This document shows, piece by piece, positions 8,568-17,728 of a stretch of DNA of 47,123 nt. The notes beneath the pieces are model-generated. The model ran no database searches, had not been told where the DNA came from, and saw only the letters and a list, made by a program, of their open reading frames with translations. Position 1 is the first letter of the stretch. Each line of letters opens with the position of its first letter. A program made the translations under genes and the position numbers. Origin of the DNA: Euryarchaeota archaeon Ods01 (lineage in GTDB: Archaea; Halobacteriota; Halobacteria; Halobacteriales; Halorutilaceae); assembly GCA_028751095.1 (NCBI GenBank), contig JAQZCZ010000005.1, positions 1 through 47,123 on the forward strand. The letters run 5' to 3'.

Positions 8568-9686
8568 TCAGGCGTCGGTTTCGTAGACGTAGACAACGCC
8601 GTCAACGTAGACGACGAAGCTACCGTCGTCAAGTTCGGTGACACGCCGGTTGCTGTCGATAGCTACGTCTACGAGGTCTTCGAGGCTGTCGAGACGGACC
8701 TCGCCTTCGGCGTAGACGGTCGAGGCGGAGCCACGCGAAATCCATTCGTCGAACTCGTCGCGTGCGCGCTCAAACTCGATACGTTCGACGGTTTCGGACG
8801 GCAGGTCGAACAGTCCACGGCGACGCGCCCAGACGGTAGCGCCCGCGCCGAACGCGGCGACGAGGACGGCTAAGACGGAGGCGTAAGCTTCGAGGAACGA
8901 CGGCTCGATTTCGGTGACAACGGTCTCGGTAGCGTCCTGCTCGCGGTCGCCCTCTGCCTCCGACCGGACGGTATACGTGCCAACGTCAGGCTCGATTACG
9001 AGACGGTCGTTACGTGTGTCGGTGAACTCCTCGCCGTCAACCTCGGTCTCGATAGCCGCGTCGGCGAGAACGACGACCTCAGTCTGTCCGGGAGAGGCTT
9101 CGAGGTCGTCCTCTATCTCCTCGATACGTTCGAGAACACGCGAGATGTTGGTGGAGAAATCGACGGTGAGCGGTTCGTCGGGCGGGAGGGCGTCAACCTC
9201 GGCGGACTCGTTGCCCTCGACGGTTCGCCAGTACTCGACCGTCTCGTCGTCGACCTCGTCGGCGGCGCGGAGTATGACGGTTATCTCGGCGCGCGCGGTC
9301 GCAGGCTCGGCGTCTCCCGAGTGGTTGAGACGGTAGGTACCGTTCAGGACGGGCGAAACGCGCGTGAAGTAGAGGGTCCGGTCTTCGAGGACAACGCCCT
9401 CGTCGAAGACGACCGCATCGCGCTCAACCGCCGCGCCGTGTTCGAACGACGACGAGGTGGTCCATGTCGCTGTCACGCGCTGGTCAGCCACCGTCTCGGT
9501 CGTCGTGTGCGCCGTGTAGCCGACGTAGAAGCCGCCGAGAGCGACGAGAGCAAGGACGACGACGATGACGGGGTAGCGGCGGTCAAGGAGGTACTTACTG
9601 CGGTCGGAGACGCGTTCGTCGAAAAGAGCGGCGAGGGTGTCGAGAGCTGTGTCGTCGTCCGAGCGCCGGTCATCTTCGTCCTCCAT
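8568..9686 (-). CDS. DUF5305-like membrane protein
   Basis: N-terminal TM (YPVIVVVLALVALGGFYVGY), long extracytoplasmic beta-rich region, second TM (EAYASVLAVLVAAFGAGATVWARRR); located in a DUF1102/SipW context. Confidence 0.7.
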   Translation of the reverse strand: MEDEDDRRSDDDTALDTLAALFDERVSDRSKYLLDRRYPVIVVVLALVALGGFYVGYTAHTTTETVADQRVTATWTTSSSFEHGAAVERDAVVFDEGVVLEDRTLYFTRVSPVLNGTYRLNHSGDAEPATARAEITVILRAADEVDDETVEYWRTVEGNESAEVDALPPDEPLTVDFSTNISRVLERIEEIEDDLEASPGQTEVVVLADAAIETEVDGEEFTDTRNDRLVIEPDVGTYTVRSEAEGDREQDATETVVTEIEPSFLEAYASVLAVLVAAFGAGATVWARRRGLFDLPSETVERIEFERARDEFDEWISRGSASTVYAEGEVRLDSLEDLVDVAIDSNRRVTELDDGSFVVYVDGVVYVYETDA

Positions 9687-9730
9687 TCTGTCTAAGTATC
9701 AGACGTCTGTGTATAAAATTTGAGGGGTTG

Positions 9731-10540
9731 TTACGCCCTTAGCTCCACCGTAGTCTGCCCCTCGTCGCCTTCTAATACCACATCTGCGTCCTGCACGGGA
9801 GCTTGGCTGCCTCCGCCGCCGCCTTCTTCTCGGAACCTATCGAACTCAAAGACGTACTCCTCACCTGGCTCAAGCGTAACTGTCTGAGTTAAGTCCTGAA
9901 CATCCCCACCGACAACTATGGTACTATCGACCACTGAGTTATCTTCGAACAGGAGTATCCCGTCGGGATTGTGACCACCGACCTGATACGCGTCCGGGTT
10001 GTTAGTCCAGTCGACACCTACTCCGACTAGCTCAACGGGGACATCCGAGGGGTTCGTGAGTGTAAACTCGTACGCGCCGCTACCCCGAGAGTTAACCGTT
10101 CCTTCAACGTCTTCGATAGCCGCCACCTGCGGAACGGCAAACTCCCTTTCAAGTTCGATGTTACCGAGTATACTGCCGCCGTCCTGTAGAACTGCGTCTA
10201 CCTGAACGGAGACCGGACTGTCCGTCCCGTCTATCTCAACCTCCTGAGACTCGCCCGCGCCGAGGGTGAACTCTTCCGGCGTAGCGCCGCCGTAGTCAAG
10301 GTCGTCGCTGTCGAGAGTTACCTCCATCTCAACGTTGGTTAGGTTGGTAAAGACAGAAGTTTCGTCAGCTATATCGGCGTTTTCGATTGCGAGGTACGCG
10401 TTCGGGTCGTCGGCGACGTTGACCGAGGCGGTCCGGCTACCGGAGATATCGCTGAATGCGACGGTTCCGGTTGCCGTCATGATAGCTCCCCCTGTAATCA
10501 TGCCGAGAGCGGTTCGGCGCGTGACTTTCTTCCTGTCCAT
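9731..10540 (-). CDS. secreted TasA/camelysin-like protein with Tat-type signal
   Basis: MDRKKVTRRTALGMITGGAIMTATGTVAFSDISGSRTASVNVADDPNAYLAIEN. Twin-Arg motif and post-signal strand V-VADD--A-LA- shared with neighbouring genes. Confidence 0.7.
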   Translation of the reverse strand: MDRKKVTRRTALGMITGGAIMTATGTVAFSDISGSRTASVNVADDPNAYLAIENADIADETSVFTNLTNVEMEVTLDSDDLDYGGATPEEFTLGAGESQEVEIDGTDSPVSVQVDAVLQDGGSILGNIELEREFAVPQVAAIEDVEGTVNSRGSGAYEFTLTNPSDVPVELVGVGVDWTNNPDAYQVGGHNPDGILLFEDNSVVDSTIVVGGDVQDLTQTVTLEPGEEYVFEFDRFREEGGGGGSQAPVQDADVVLEGDEGQTTVELRA

Positions 10541-11079
10541 TATACCTCAGGCGGCTCCTCGGTGGCTCCGAGACGGTTCTTACAGCTCCTGTGCGCATGA
10601 TAAGCCGACGAAACGCCGAAGACGACGACGATGAGCGCCGCCCAGACGAGTCCCGAGAGGTCGGGGTAGATACCGGACCACGCCGCAACGACGACGAGAG
10701 CCGAGATAAGCGAGAGACCGACGTAGTACTTGCTCCAAGGGATGGAGTCGCCGGAGACAACCTCCATGTAGACCTCGATATCCTCGCCGCGTTCCGTGAG
10801 GGAAACGGTTCTGCCGTCGTAGTCTACAACGCCCGCGTCCTCCATCGCAGGCAGATGGCTCTGTTTCATCGCGGTGTAGACGCGTTTCCGCTCGTCGGAG
10901 CTTAACGCGTCAGGGTCTTTGCCGTACTCCCAAGCGGCGACCTTTTCGGCAAGTTCGGAGACATCGAGCGCGTCCTGCCCAGCTTCGCAGGCGTGTAGGG
11001 CGTACCGACGACGGCGGTTGCTGAGTAGCGAGAAAACTTCGTCTCGGTCTGTCGCCACCCCCATGTTCTGTGTCCCCAT
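10540..11079 (-). CDS. membrane-anchored winged-HTH regulator (DUF7344-like) with two C-terminal TM helices
   Basis: DEVFSLLSNRRRRYALHACEAG...LDVSELAEKVAAWEYGKDPDALSSDERKRVYTAMKQSHLPAMEDAGVVDYDGRTVSLTERG followed by two hydrophobic helices. Confidence 0.8.
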   Translation of the reverse strand: MGTQNMGVATDRDEVFSLLSNRRRRYALHACEAGQDALDVSELAEKVAAWEYGKDPDALSSDERKRVYTAMKQSHLPAMEDAGVVDYDGRTVSLTERGEDIEVYMEVVSGDSIPWSKYYVGLSLISALVVVAAWSGIYPDLSGLVWAALIVVVFGVSSAYHAHRSCKNRLGATEEPPEV

Positions 11080-11419
11080 CTTGGTACATATAGGTGAATA
11101 GTTACTCATAAGAGCTTCGTCTTAATTATGAGATAGATGATTATCCTTCATGGTCATAAGCCTCAAATGAAAGAGTTATGGAGTCTGACAGACCTTGTAA
11201 GGCAAGCTTAACCAGACGGCAACGGAGGAGTGAACTGCAGGATAGACTCGCAAGGAAGTGTTTTTCGATATGTGCCGAATAGACCATAGACAGACATGAA
11301 TTGGCGTATATTCCTGACACACCGAAACCTATCAACGGTTGGGGCATACAACTACGCAAGAGATGGGTCGGCGTGGGACACAACCGGTATACGTAGCCAC
11401 CAACGACCCCCCACGTGGA

Positions 11420-11949
11420 ATGGAACTCCTCAGACCGTTAGGCATCGGACTGGTGTTCGTAGGTGCATTCTTAGCGGTGACCGGAAGCAGTGCCTTCGAC
11501 GCGAACGAAGCCAGCAGAGGGATGGCTATCGAGACCGCGGAGGACGAGGAAGCCTTTTCGGTGTCGAATACCCTGGAGAGGAGCCTGTCGAGCTGGAGTC
11601 AAGCGACGCGACCGGAGGAGGGGGGTGTGTTTTCTTCGCTTGCGCTGATTTTGAGTACGACGGTGTAACTGTGGTAGTTCTCACCGACAACTCAGGGGGA
11701 CTGACGGTTGATAGCATTGAGACGGAAGTCAACAACGATGATATCACCGGAGGGGACGGGGTCAGGGACGAGCCTTCCACCGAACTACGCGAGGTTGTGG
11801 GTGACTTCCGCTGTCCGTCGAGTGGAAGTTTCCTCGGGCAAGGGGGTCAAGATAGCAGGGAGGAGGTAGTTACAGTAGATGTGCAGACGAGCGGCGGAGT
11901 TGAAGTTGAGATTGAGCGCGAGGTGGATGTCGAATGTATCCCAGACTGA
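11420..11949 (+). pseudogene. TasA/camelysin-like secreted protein gene interrupted by a single-base frameshift
   Basis: Frame 1 from ATG 11420: MELLRPLGIGLVFVGAFLAVTGSSAFDANEASRGMAIETAEDEEAF. The homologous continuation FGVEYPGEEPVELESSDATGGGGCVFFACADFEYDGVTVVVLTDN...VECIPD lies in another frame. The shift maps to AGCCTTTTCG (11551-11560). Confidence 0.7.
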
Positions 11950-12082
11950 GGTTCGTCGCCTTCTGCCGTTTTAATCCGCGCTTAGTCCGAGTATGTCTAC
12001 CTTTTACGAAAAGTAGGACGAGCCTAACCGTTTTCAGGCGGCACATAACAAAGGGAGTGTGGCTATAACGTGAGGGTGAAGC

Positions 12083-12613
12083 ATGGACATGAACCGCAGA
12101 AAAGTACTGGTCGGTCTTGGAGCAGCGGCGGCGGGAACAGGCGTAGTCTTCGGTACGGGAGCGTTCACGCAGGTTGAGGCAGAAAGGGACGTAGAGATTG
12201 ACGTCGCGGACGACTCAGTGGCATTCCTCGCGCTTATTCCAGGAGCCACAGAGTTCGTTGAAGAAGACGAAGACGGTGTAGTGGGAGTTGACCTCAGAAG
12301 TAGCGAAGAGGGAGGAGATGGTGTGAACCTCGACGCATATACTGAAATAGCGGATGCGCTCACGGTAGAGAACCAAGGTGGTCAAGAAGTTGACCTGAGT
12401 GTTGAGGTTGAGGTAGAAAACAACAGCGACGAAGGTGTCACGCTCGTCTTCGAAGAAGAAACGCTGGGCAGCGGAGGCTCGACAAATGCCGACCTCCAAG
12501 TTGCGACCGGAGACGCCGACACAGCTGGCACTGAGCTTGAGGGAACCCTACCCAACGACTTAGGAGATAACGACGTAACCCTCACGATAACCGCCGACGC
12601 GGGCGAAGAATAG
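12083..12613 (+). CDS. DUF1102/TasA-like secreted protein
   Basis: MDMNRRKVLVGLGAAAAGTGVVFGTGAFTQVEAERDVEIDVADDSVAFLALIPG: Tat-like signal followed by the same ADD--A-LAL strand motif. Confidence 0.75.
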   Translation: MDMNRRKVLVGLGAAAAGTGVVFGTGAFTQVEAERDVEIDVADDSVAFLALIPGATEFVEEDEDGVVGVDLRSSEEGGDGVNLDAYTEIADALTVENQGGQEVDLSVEVEVENNSDEGVTLVFEEETLGSGGSTNADLQVATGDADTAGTELEGTLPNDLGDNDVTLTITADAGEE

Positions 12614-12663
12614 AAACGCAAGCCTAACCAAAGGCTTCGAATCCTCCGAAATAAGCAAGGAAC

Positions 12664-13689
12664 TTGAACCACAGACTCGCCGCCGTCGGTATCCTCACCC
12701 TAGCCTTAGCTCTAGCTGTAGGCACGGGAGCGTTCACGTCGGGAGACGAGCTTACCGGAGTCGACACGTCCGGCTCGGTCTACTTCTCGCCGCAGGAAGG
12801 ACCTAACGGCGACGCCTACGCGACCGTCGAAGACGGCGAGATAAGCCTCGTCGTCGACCGACTCAACGCGCAGGCGGAGACCGTCGTCGACGACCTGTTC
12901 GTCGTGGGCTACGACGGAGACGGGACCGCTGAGGTCTGGGTCGAACACGGCTCCGACGCGGTGACTTTCTACGGAGCGGCGTCGCCAATCGAAGACGGCG
13001 GACCTGACGAACGGCTCTTCCTATCGGGCGACGAGACGGCGTCGGTAGGAATGTCGGTCGAGACAGGCTCGGCGGACGTTCTTCTCGACGAGGTGACGCT
13101 CGTCGCCCTTCTGCCGGACGAGGAGGGCTTCGAGTTCGAGACACCCGAAACAGGAGGTGCGGGCGAAGGTCTGGTCGAGACGGAGACCGAAACGGCGACC
13201 GACGACGACAGGACGCGCGTCTCCGTCGATGTGGGTGAGATAAGCGTCGGCTTCAGACAGCCCGAGTTTGCCTTCGAAACCTCGGTTTCGGAGAGCGAGA
13301 TAGGCGTGAGACAGACGGGAGTTGCCGGACAGGTAGCCACGGTTATCGACGACGACGCCCCCGAAACTGAGGAGACGGTGGTGGTCGAGTCCGAGATACG
13401 TAACACCGGCACGGCGTCGGGAACGACCGCGGCGGCACTACGCGTTAACGGACGCGCCATCGACACGCGCGATGTCGAACTCGGTCCCGACGAGGCGACC
13501 AACATCTCGTTCGTCGTGGGCTTCGACCAGCCCGGGCAGTACGAGGTCGCTGTCGGCGAGTCAGAGCCGGTTACGGTGTCGGTGACCGACGCCAGCCCTG
13601 ACCTGCTACCGTTCGCCGCCGTCGCGCTACTCGCGCCTCTGGTCGCCGTCTTCCTGATGTTGAGACGGAGACGTGAGGAGAACGAGTAA
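12664..13689 (+). CDS. secreted DUF1102-like protein with C-terminal TM anchor (TTG start)
   Basis: N-terminal signal MNHRLAAVGILTLALALAVGTGAFTSGDELTG; C-terminal TM DLLPFAAVALLAPLVAVFLMLRRRREENE. Confidence 0.7.
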   Translation: MNHRLAAVGILTLALALAVGTGAFTSGDELTGVDTSGSVYFSPQEGPNGDAYATVEDGEISLVVDRLNAQAETVVDDLFVVGYDGDGTAEVWVEHGSDAVTFYGAASPIEDGGPDERLFLSGDETASVGMSVETGSADVLLDEVTLVALLPDEEGFEFETPETGGAGEGLVETETETATDDDRTRVSVDVGEISVGFRQPEFAFETSVSESEIGVRQTGVAGQVATVIDDDAPETEETVVVESEIRNTGTASGTTAAALRVNGRAIDTRDVELGPDEATNISFVVGFDQPGQYEVAVGESEPVTVSVTDASPDLLPFAAVALLAPLVAVFLMLRRRREENE

Positions 13690-13726
13690 ACCGTGCCGAT
13701 ATAACGTCCGAGTGCGTAGGTAAGAT

Positions 13727-14842
13727 ATGCGAACGGCGGAGACCGTCCTGACCGTCCTTCTCCTAGCGGGAGTCGCGGCTCTCGTAGCCGGTCAGGCGCT
13801 CGGATATCCCGTCCTCCTCGGATTCGTTGAGACGGGGAGCATGTCGCCCGAAATGGAGGCGGGCGACGGCTTTATCGCCGTTCCTTCGTTCCTAACAGGC
13901 TCGCCCTCGGTCGGCGATGTCGTCGTGTTCGAAGCCGAGGAGGTGCAGGACGGCGGGCTGGTTACCCACCGTATCGTGGGGGAAACCGACGAGGGCTACG
14001 TAACCAAGGGCGACGCGAATCCGTTCACCGACCAAGACGGCGGAGAGCCTTACGTAACCGAGGACGCGGTCCTGTCGGAGGCGTTGGCAGTCGGCGGTAA
14101 CGTGGTGACGGTCCCGCGTCTCGGAATGGCGGTCGAAACGGTTCGTGGGGCTGTCGCAGGTCTGTTAGCGTTCGTCGGAATAGGTACGGCGGCAGGTACG
14201 CAGATAAGCGGCGTCGTTCTGTTCGTCTTCGGTGTCGTCCTGCTCGTCGCCGCGTCCCTCGACAGTAGGAGAGGGGCTAAGGAAAGAAGCAGGAACAGGT
14301 CACGCAAACGCGAGTCTGTCATGGACGCACGTCTCGTTCTCATCGCCCTCGTCGCACTCGTCCTTCTCCCCGCAAACATCGTCATGGTCGGCGGAACCGG
14401 CGTTCAGGAGCTGACGACGACCGGAGCCGTCGAAGGAGAAGAGACGGGCGAAACCGTGGACCGTGAGGTTACGGTGAGAAACGACGGATTTGTCGCTATG
14501 CTCGTCGTTCTCGAACCGAGAGACGGAGCCGAGGTAAGCCAGAGGGTCGTCGAGCTACCCGCAGGTGAGACGGCGACGGTAACCGCGACAACGCCCGCAC
14601 CCGAGCAGAATGTCGAGAGAACCGATAGGATACACGAGTACCGTTACTTCCTCCTGCTTCCCGCGTCTTTCGTCGAGAGTCTCCACTCAACCGCTCCGGT
14701 ACTCGCGCTCGCCGCGGTTAACGGCGTTCTCCTGACAGGCGTCGCCGGACTCGTCGTCGGTCTCCTCGGATACGGAAAGGTACGTATACGGGAGACCGAA
14801 CGCCGGACACCGTACACAAGACGGCTCAGAAACCTTCTCTAA
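13727..14842 (+). CDS. archaeal SipW-like S26 signal peptidase I with C-terminal beta domain and TM helices
   Basis: VETGSMSPEMEAGDGFIAV (catalytic Ser motif), GDVVVF, VTHRIVGETDEGYVTKGDAN, then a second TM-flanked beta-rich domain. Confidence 0.88.
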   Translation: MRTAETVLTVLLLAGVAALVAGQALGYPVLLGFVETGSMSPEMEAGDGFIAVPSFLTGSPSVGDVVVFEAEEVQDGGLVTHRIVGETDEGYVTKGDANPFTDQDGGEPYVTEDAVLSEALAVGGNVVTVPRLGMAVETVRGAVAGLLAFVGIGTAAGTQISGVVLFVFGVVLLVAASLDSRRGAKERSRNRSRKRESVMDARLVLIALVALVLLPANIVMVGGTGVQELTTTGAVEGEETGETVDREVTVRNDGFVAMLVVLEPRDGAEVSQRVVELPAGETATVTATTPAPEQNVERTDRIHEYRYFLLLPASFVESLHSTAPVLALAAVNGVLLTGVAGLVVGLLGYGKVRIRETERRTPYTRRLRNLL

Positions 14843-14967
14843 CGGCACGGACACGAAGCGTCGGGGTTGCGCGAGAAGTAGACCGCGAGGTCGTCACGGA
14901 GTTCGTGTTCGCAGTCGGTCATCCGGTACTCGCAGTTCGAACAGCAGTCAGGGAATGCTTGGCTCAT
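14839..14967 (-). CDS. 42-aa Cys-rich microprotein (putative zinc-binding)
   Basis: Read directly, not in ORF track: MSQAFPDCCSNCEYRMTDCEHELRDDLAVYFSRNPDASCPCR*, six Cys. Its stop overlaps the signal peptidase stop. Confidence 0.6.
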   Translation of the reverse strand: MSQAFPDCCSNCEYRMTDCEHELRDDLAVYFSRNPDASCPCR

Positions 14968-15070
14968 GTTACCACTACACATACGACGAGCCGTTGGGAT
15001 AAATCCGTATCGCCGTCCAGATGCGGCTGTTTTTACGGGGTTCTATAACGCAAGGGCGCGTACACCGACC

Positions 15071-15508
15071 ATGCCGACCGTCGTAGACACCTACATCGAG
15101 AACCGGGAGATAATACAGCCGAACCAGACTAACAACCACGATACAGCGCACGGTGGCGTTGTAATGCGTCTCATGGACGAGGTCGGGGCGATGTGCGCGA
15201 TGAGGCTCGCAGGAGAAACGTGCGTAACCGCCCACGTCGAGGACATAGACTTCGTCAAGCCCGTTCCGCGCGGCTCTATCGCGGTCGTTGAGTCATGGGT
15301 CTACGACACCGGAAGGACGAGTGTACACGTCCGTCTGGAGGTCGACAAGGAAGACCCGTTGACAGGCGAACGCGAGCGGACGGCGGACTCGTGTTTCGTC
15401 TTCGTCGCCGTCGACGAGGACGGTAAGCCCGTCCCTGTTCCGTCGCTGACCGTCGAAACCGAGCGCGGAGAGGAGCTACGCGACCGCGGAATAAACGCCG
15501 ACTGCTGA
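15071..15508 (+). CDS. acyl-CoA thioesterase (YciA/ACOT-type hotdog)
   Basis: NNHDTAHGGVVMRLMDEVGAMCAMRLAGETCVTAHVEDIDFVKPVPRGSIAVVESWVYDTGRTSVHVRLEV. Confidence 0.88.
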   Translation: MPTVVDTYIENREIIQPNQTNNHDTAHGGVVMRLMDEVGAMCAMRLAGETCVTAHVEDIDFVKPVPRGSIAVVESWVYDTGRTSVHVRLEVDKEDPLTGERERTADSCFVFVAVDEDGKPVPVPSLTVETERGEELRDRGINADC

Positions 15509-15550
15509 CGGCGGTAGTTAGATAAGCGGCGCGCTCCTCGGCTCGGTTGC

Positions 15551-17728
15551 ATGTCGATACTGTTCGACGAGGCGGCTGATAAGTTCGACGCCGAGGAAGC
15601 CGTCTTCATCGACTCATCCGACGTCGACCTGTCCGAGAGCGACGGCTCCGTCCCCGTCGGTCCCGTCGCCGAGTTCGCGGCGAGACGGGGAACGGCACAT
15701 CCCGACCGCGACGACTGGACCGCCGTACCGTTGCACGAACCCGACGGACCGGAGCTTTCGGGCGAGTACGTCTGTTACCTTGACCACGACGTGCGCGGAC
15801 GTATCTTCCTCGTACGTGAAGCGGGAGGCGGACCGACCGACGTAGAGACGTACGGCGTCGAGTCGTTCGGCAAGACGGCTCTCGCGCGCCGCGTCCGTTT
15901 CTGGCACTCCGACTACGCCCCTGACACTTTCCCCGACTACTACGACGCTCCCGTTGCTCCGCGCGAGAAGCCGCGGAAGACCGTCGACGCCGACGGCTTC
16001 TTCGACGGCTTGGAGGAGTACGTCGAGGCGGAGAGGGAGGCGGCACGCGAGGAGAACCGGAGGCGTGCGCGACGAGACGACGCCATGACGGTCACGGCGA
16101 CGGGACGCGAGGGAGGCGATGTCTTTGGCTTCGCGGTCGAGAACCCCGACGAAGCCGGATACAGACACGTGCAGAACGAACACGGTATACACGAGGGAAA
16201 CGAGGTGACGGTCCGTTCCGGCGAAACAGCCGTCGAGGCTGTGGTTGAGGAAATAGACGGAACAAGGCTCTCGCTCAAGGTCGACTTCGACGGAGTCGGC
16301 GACGTTACGCACGCCGGACGTATACTAGGCGGCGACGGAAGGAGCTTCGAGATATCGCTCCTCCTCAACGACCTGCCGCACCAGAGGGAGGCAAACGCGG
16401 TAAAGTCGGTTCGGGAGGACGACGACAAGCGCGAGGTCCTCGTCGGCGAACGCGAGCTAACCTTCGGTGACGCCGACGCGCTCGATGTTGAGGGATACGA
16501 CGACGAACTCAACCAAGAACAACGGACAGCGGCAGAACTCGCTCTTCTGGCGGACGACTTCTTCTGTCTCCACGGACCGCCGGGAACGGGGAAGACGCGG
16601 ACCCTCGTCGAGGTGGTGCGGCGCGCCGCGAACTCGGGCGAGCGCGTCCTCGTCTGTGCCGACTCGAACCAAGCCGCCGACAACCTCCTCGTGGGTTCGA
16701 GTACCGAGGGAGAGCCGGACGAGGGGTCGCTACACGCCTACGGACAGCACGGTGCCGACGAGTTCGTCGTGCGCCGTCTCAACGCGACGAACTCACGCGA
16801 CGAACTCGTCCGCGACAGTTACGCCGACGGAGCGGGAGGCGCGGATGTCGTCGTATCGACCAACAACAGCGCCGCGGACCTTCCGAGCAACTTCGACCTC
16901 GCCCTTGTGGACGAAGCTACGCAGGCTACGGTACCGTCGACCTGTATACCCGTTTCGAAGGCGGACGGCTTCGTCCTCGCGGGCGACCACCGCCAGCTAC
17001 CGCCTTACAGCGCCTCCGAAGGACCGAACGGGTCGCGTTTCGGTGGTTCGCTCTTCGAACACCTGTACGCCGAAGGCGGCGTGTACGAGGACGTGGGGGT
17101 CCAGCTGAAGACCCAGTACCGTATGCACCGCGACGTGATGCGTTTCCCGAACAGGCGTTTCTACGGACGGTCGCTCCGGTGCGGAAGAACGGTCGAACCA
17201 ATCGACGGCTTCGAGGCGGTCGTCGGCTACGATGTCGGCGGCGACGTAGGCGTCTCGGGAAGTTCGTACTACAACCGGAACGAGGCGGACGTAGTCGCGG
17301 TCGTTCTCAGGCGTCTTTTCGACGCGGGGGTCGCGCCCGAAGAAGCCGCCGTTGTGACGCCCTACAGTGCGCAGGCGAACGTCGTCCGCGAAAGGCTCGC
17401 CGAGGCTCTCGGCAGGGATATCGGCGGCGTGACCGTTGACACCGTCGACTCCTTCCAAGGGAGCGAACGTGAAGCCGTCGTCATCTCTATGGTGAGAAGC
17501 AACGACGAGGGAGACGTGGGCTTCCTCGGACGCCCCGAGGACGGACCCCGTCGTCTCAACGTCGCCATGACGCGCGCGCGGCGTTTCTGCGGAATCGTGG
17601 GCGACTGGTACAGTTTACGCGGCTCTAACTGCGGCGAGCTTTACGAAGACCTTTACTCGTACTTAGACGACACCGGAAGGATGCAGAACGTCGACGCGCG
17701 GTTGCTCGAAGCCAGACTCGACGGTTAG
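15551..17728 (+). CDS. SF1 helicase, UPF1/Dna2-like
   Basis: Walker A LHGPPGTGKTRTLVEVV; VDEATQAT; LAGDHRQLPP; QYRMHRDVM; VDTVDSFQGSEREAVVISMVRSN; LNVAMTRARR. Confidence 0.93.
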   Translation: MSILFDEAADKFDAEEAVFIDSSDVDLSESDGSVPVGPVAEFAARRGTAHPDRDDWTAVPLHEPDGPELSGEYVCYLDHDVRGRIFLVREAGGGPTDVETYGVESFGKTALARRVRFWHSDYAPDTFPDYYDAPVAPREKPRKTVDADGFFDGLEEYVEAEREAAREENRRRARRDDAMTVTATGREGGDVFGFAVENPDEAGYRHVQNEHGIHEGNEVTVRSGETAVEAVVEEIDGTRLSLKVDFDGVGDVTHAGRILGGDGRSFEISLLLNDLPHQREANAVKSVREDDDKREVLVGERELTFGDADALDVEGYDDELNQEQRTAAELALLADDFFCLHGPPGTGKTRTLVEVVRRAANSGERVLVCADSNQAADNLLVGSSTEGEPDEGSLHAYGQHGADEFVVRRLNATNSRDELVRDSYADGAGGADVVVSTNNSAADLPSNFDLALVDEATQATVPSTCIPVSKADGFVLAGDHRQLPPYSASEGPNGSRFGGSLFEHLYAEGGVYEDVGVQLKTQYRMHRDVMRFPNRRFYGRSLRCGRTVEPIDGFEAVVGYDVGGDVGVSGSSYYNRNEADVVAVVLRRLFDAGVAPEEAAVVTPYSAQANVVRERLAEALGRDIGGVTVDTVDSFQGSEREAVVISMVRSNDEGDVGFLGRPEDGPRRLNVAMTRARRFCGIVGDWYSLRGSNCGELYEDLYSYLDDTGRMQNVDARLLEARLDG

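Noticed and set aside
11141-11383. 80-aa minus-strand ORF in the divergent intergenic region
   Set aside because: No family pattern and no clear start context; kept as intergenic.
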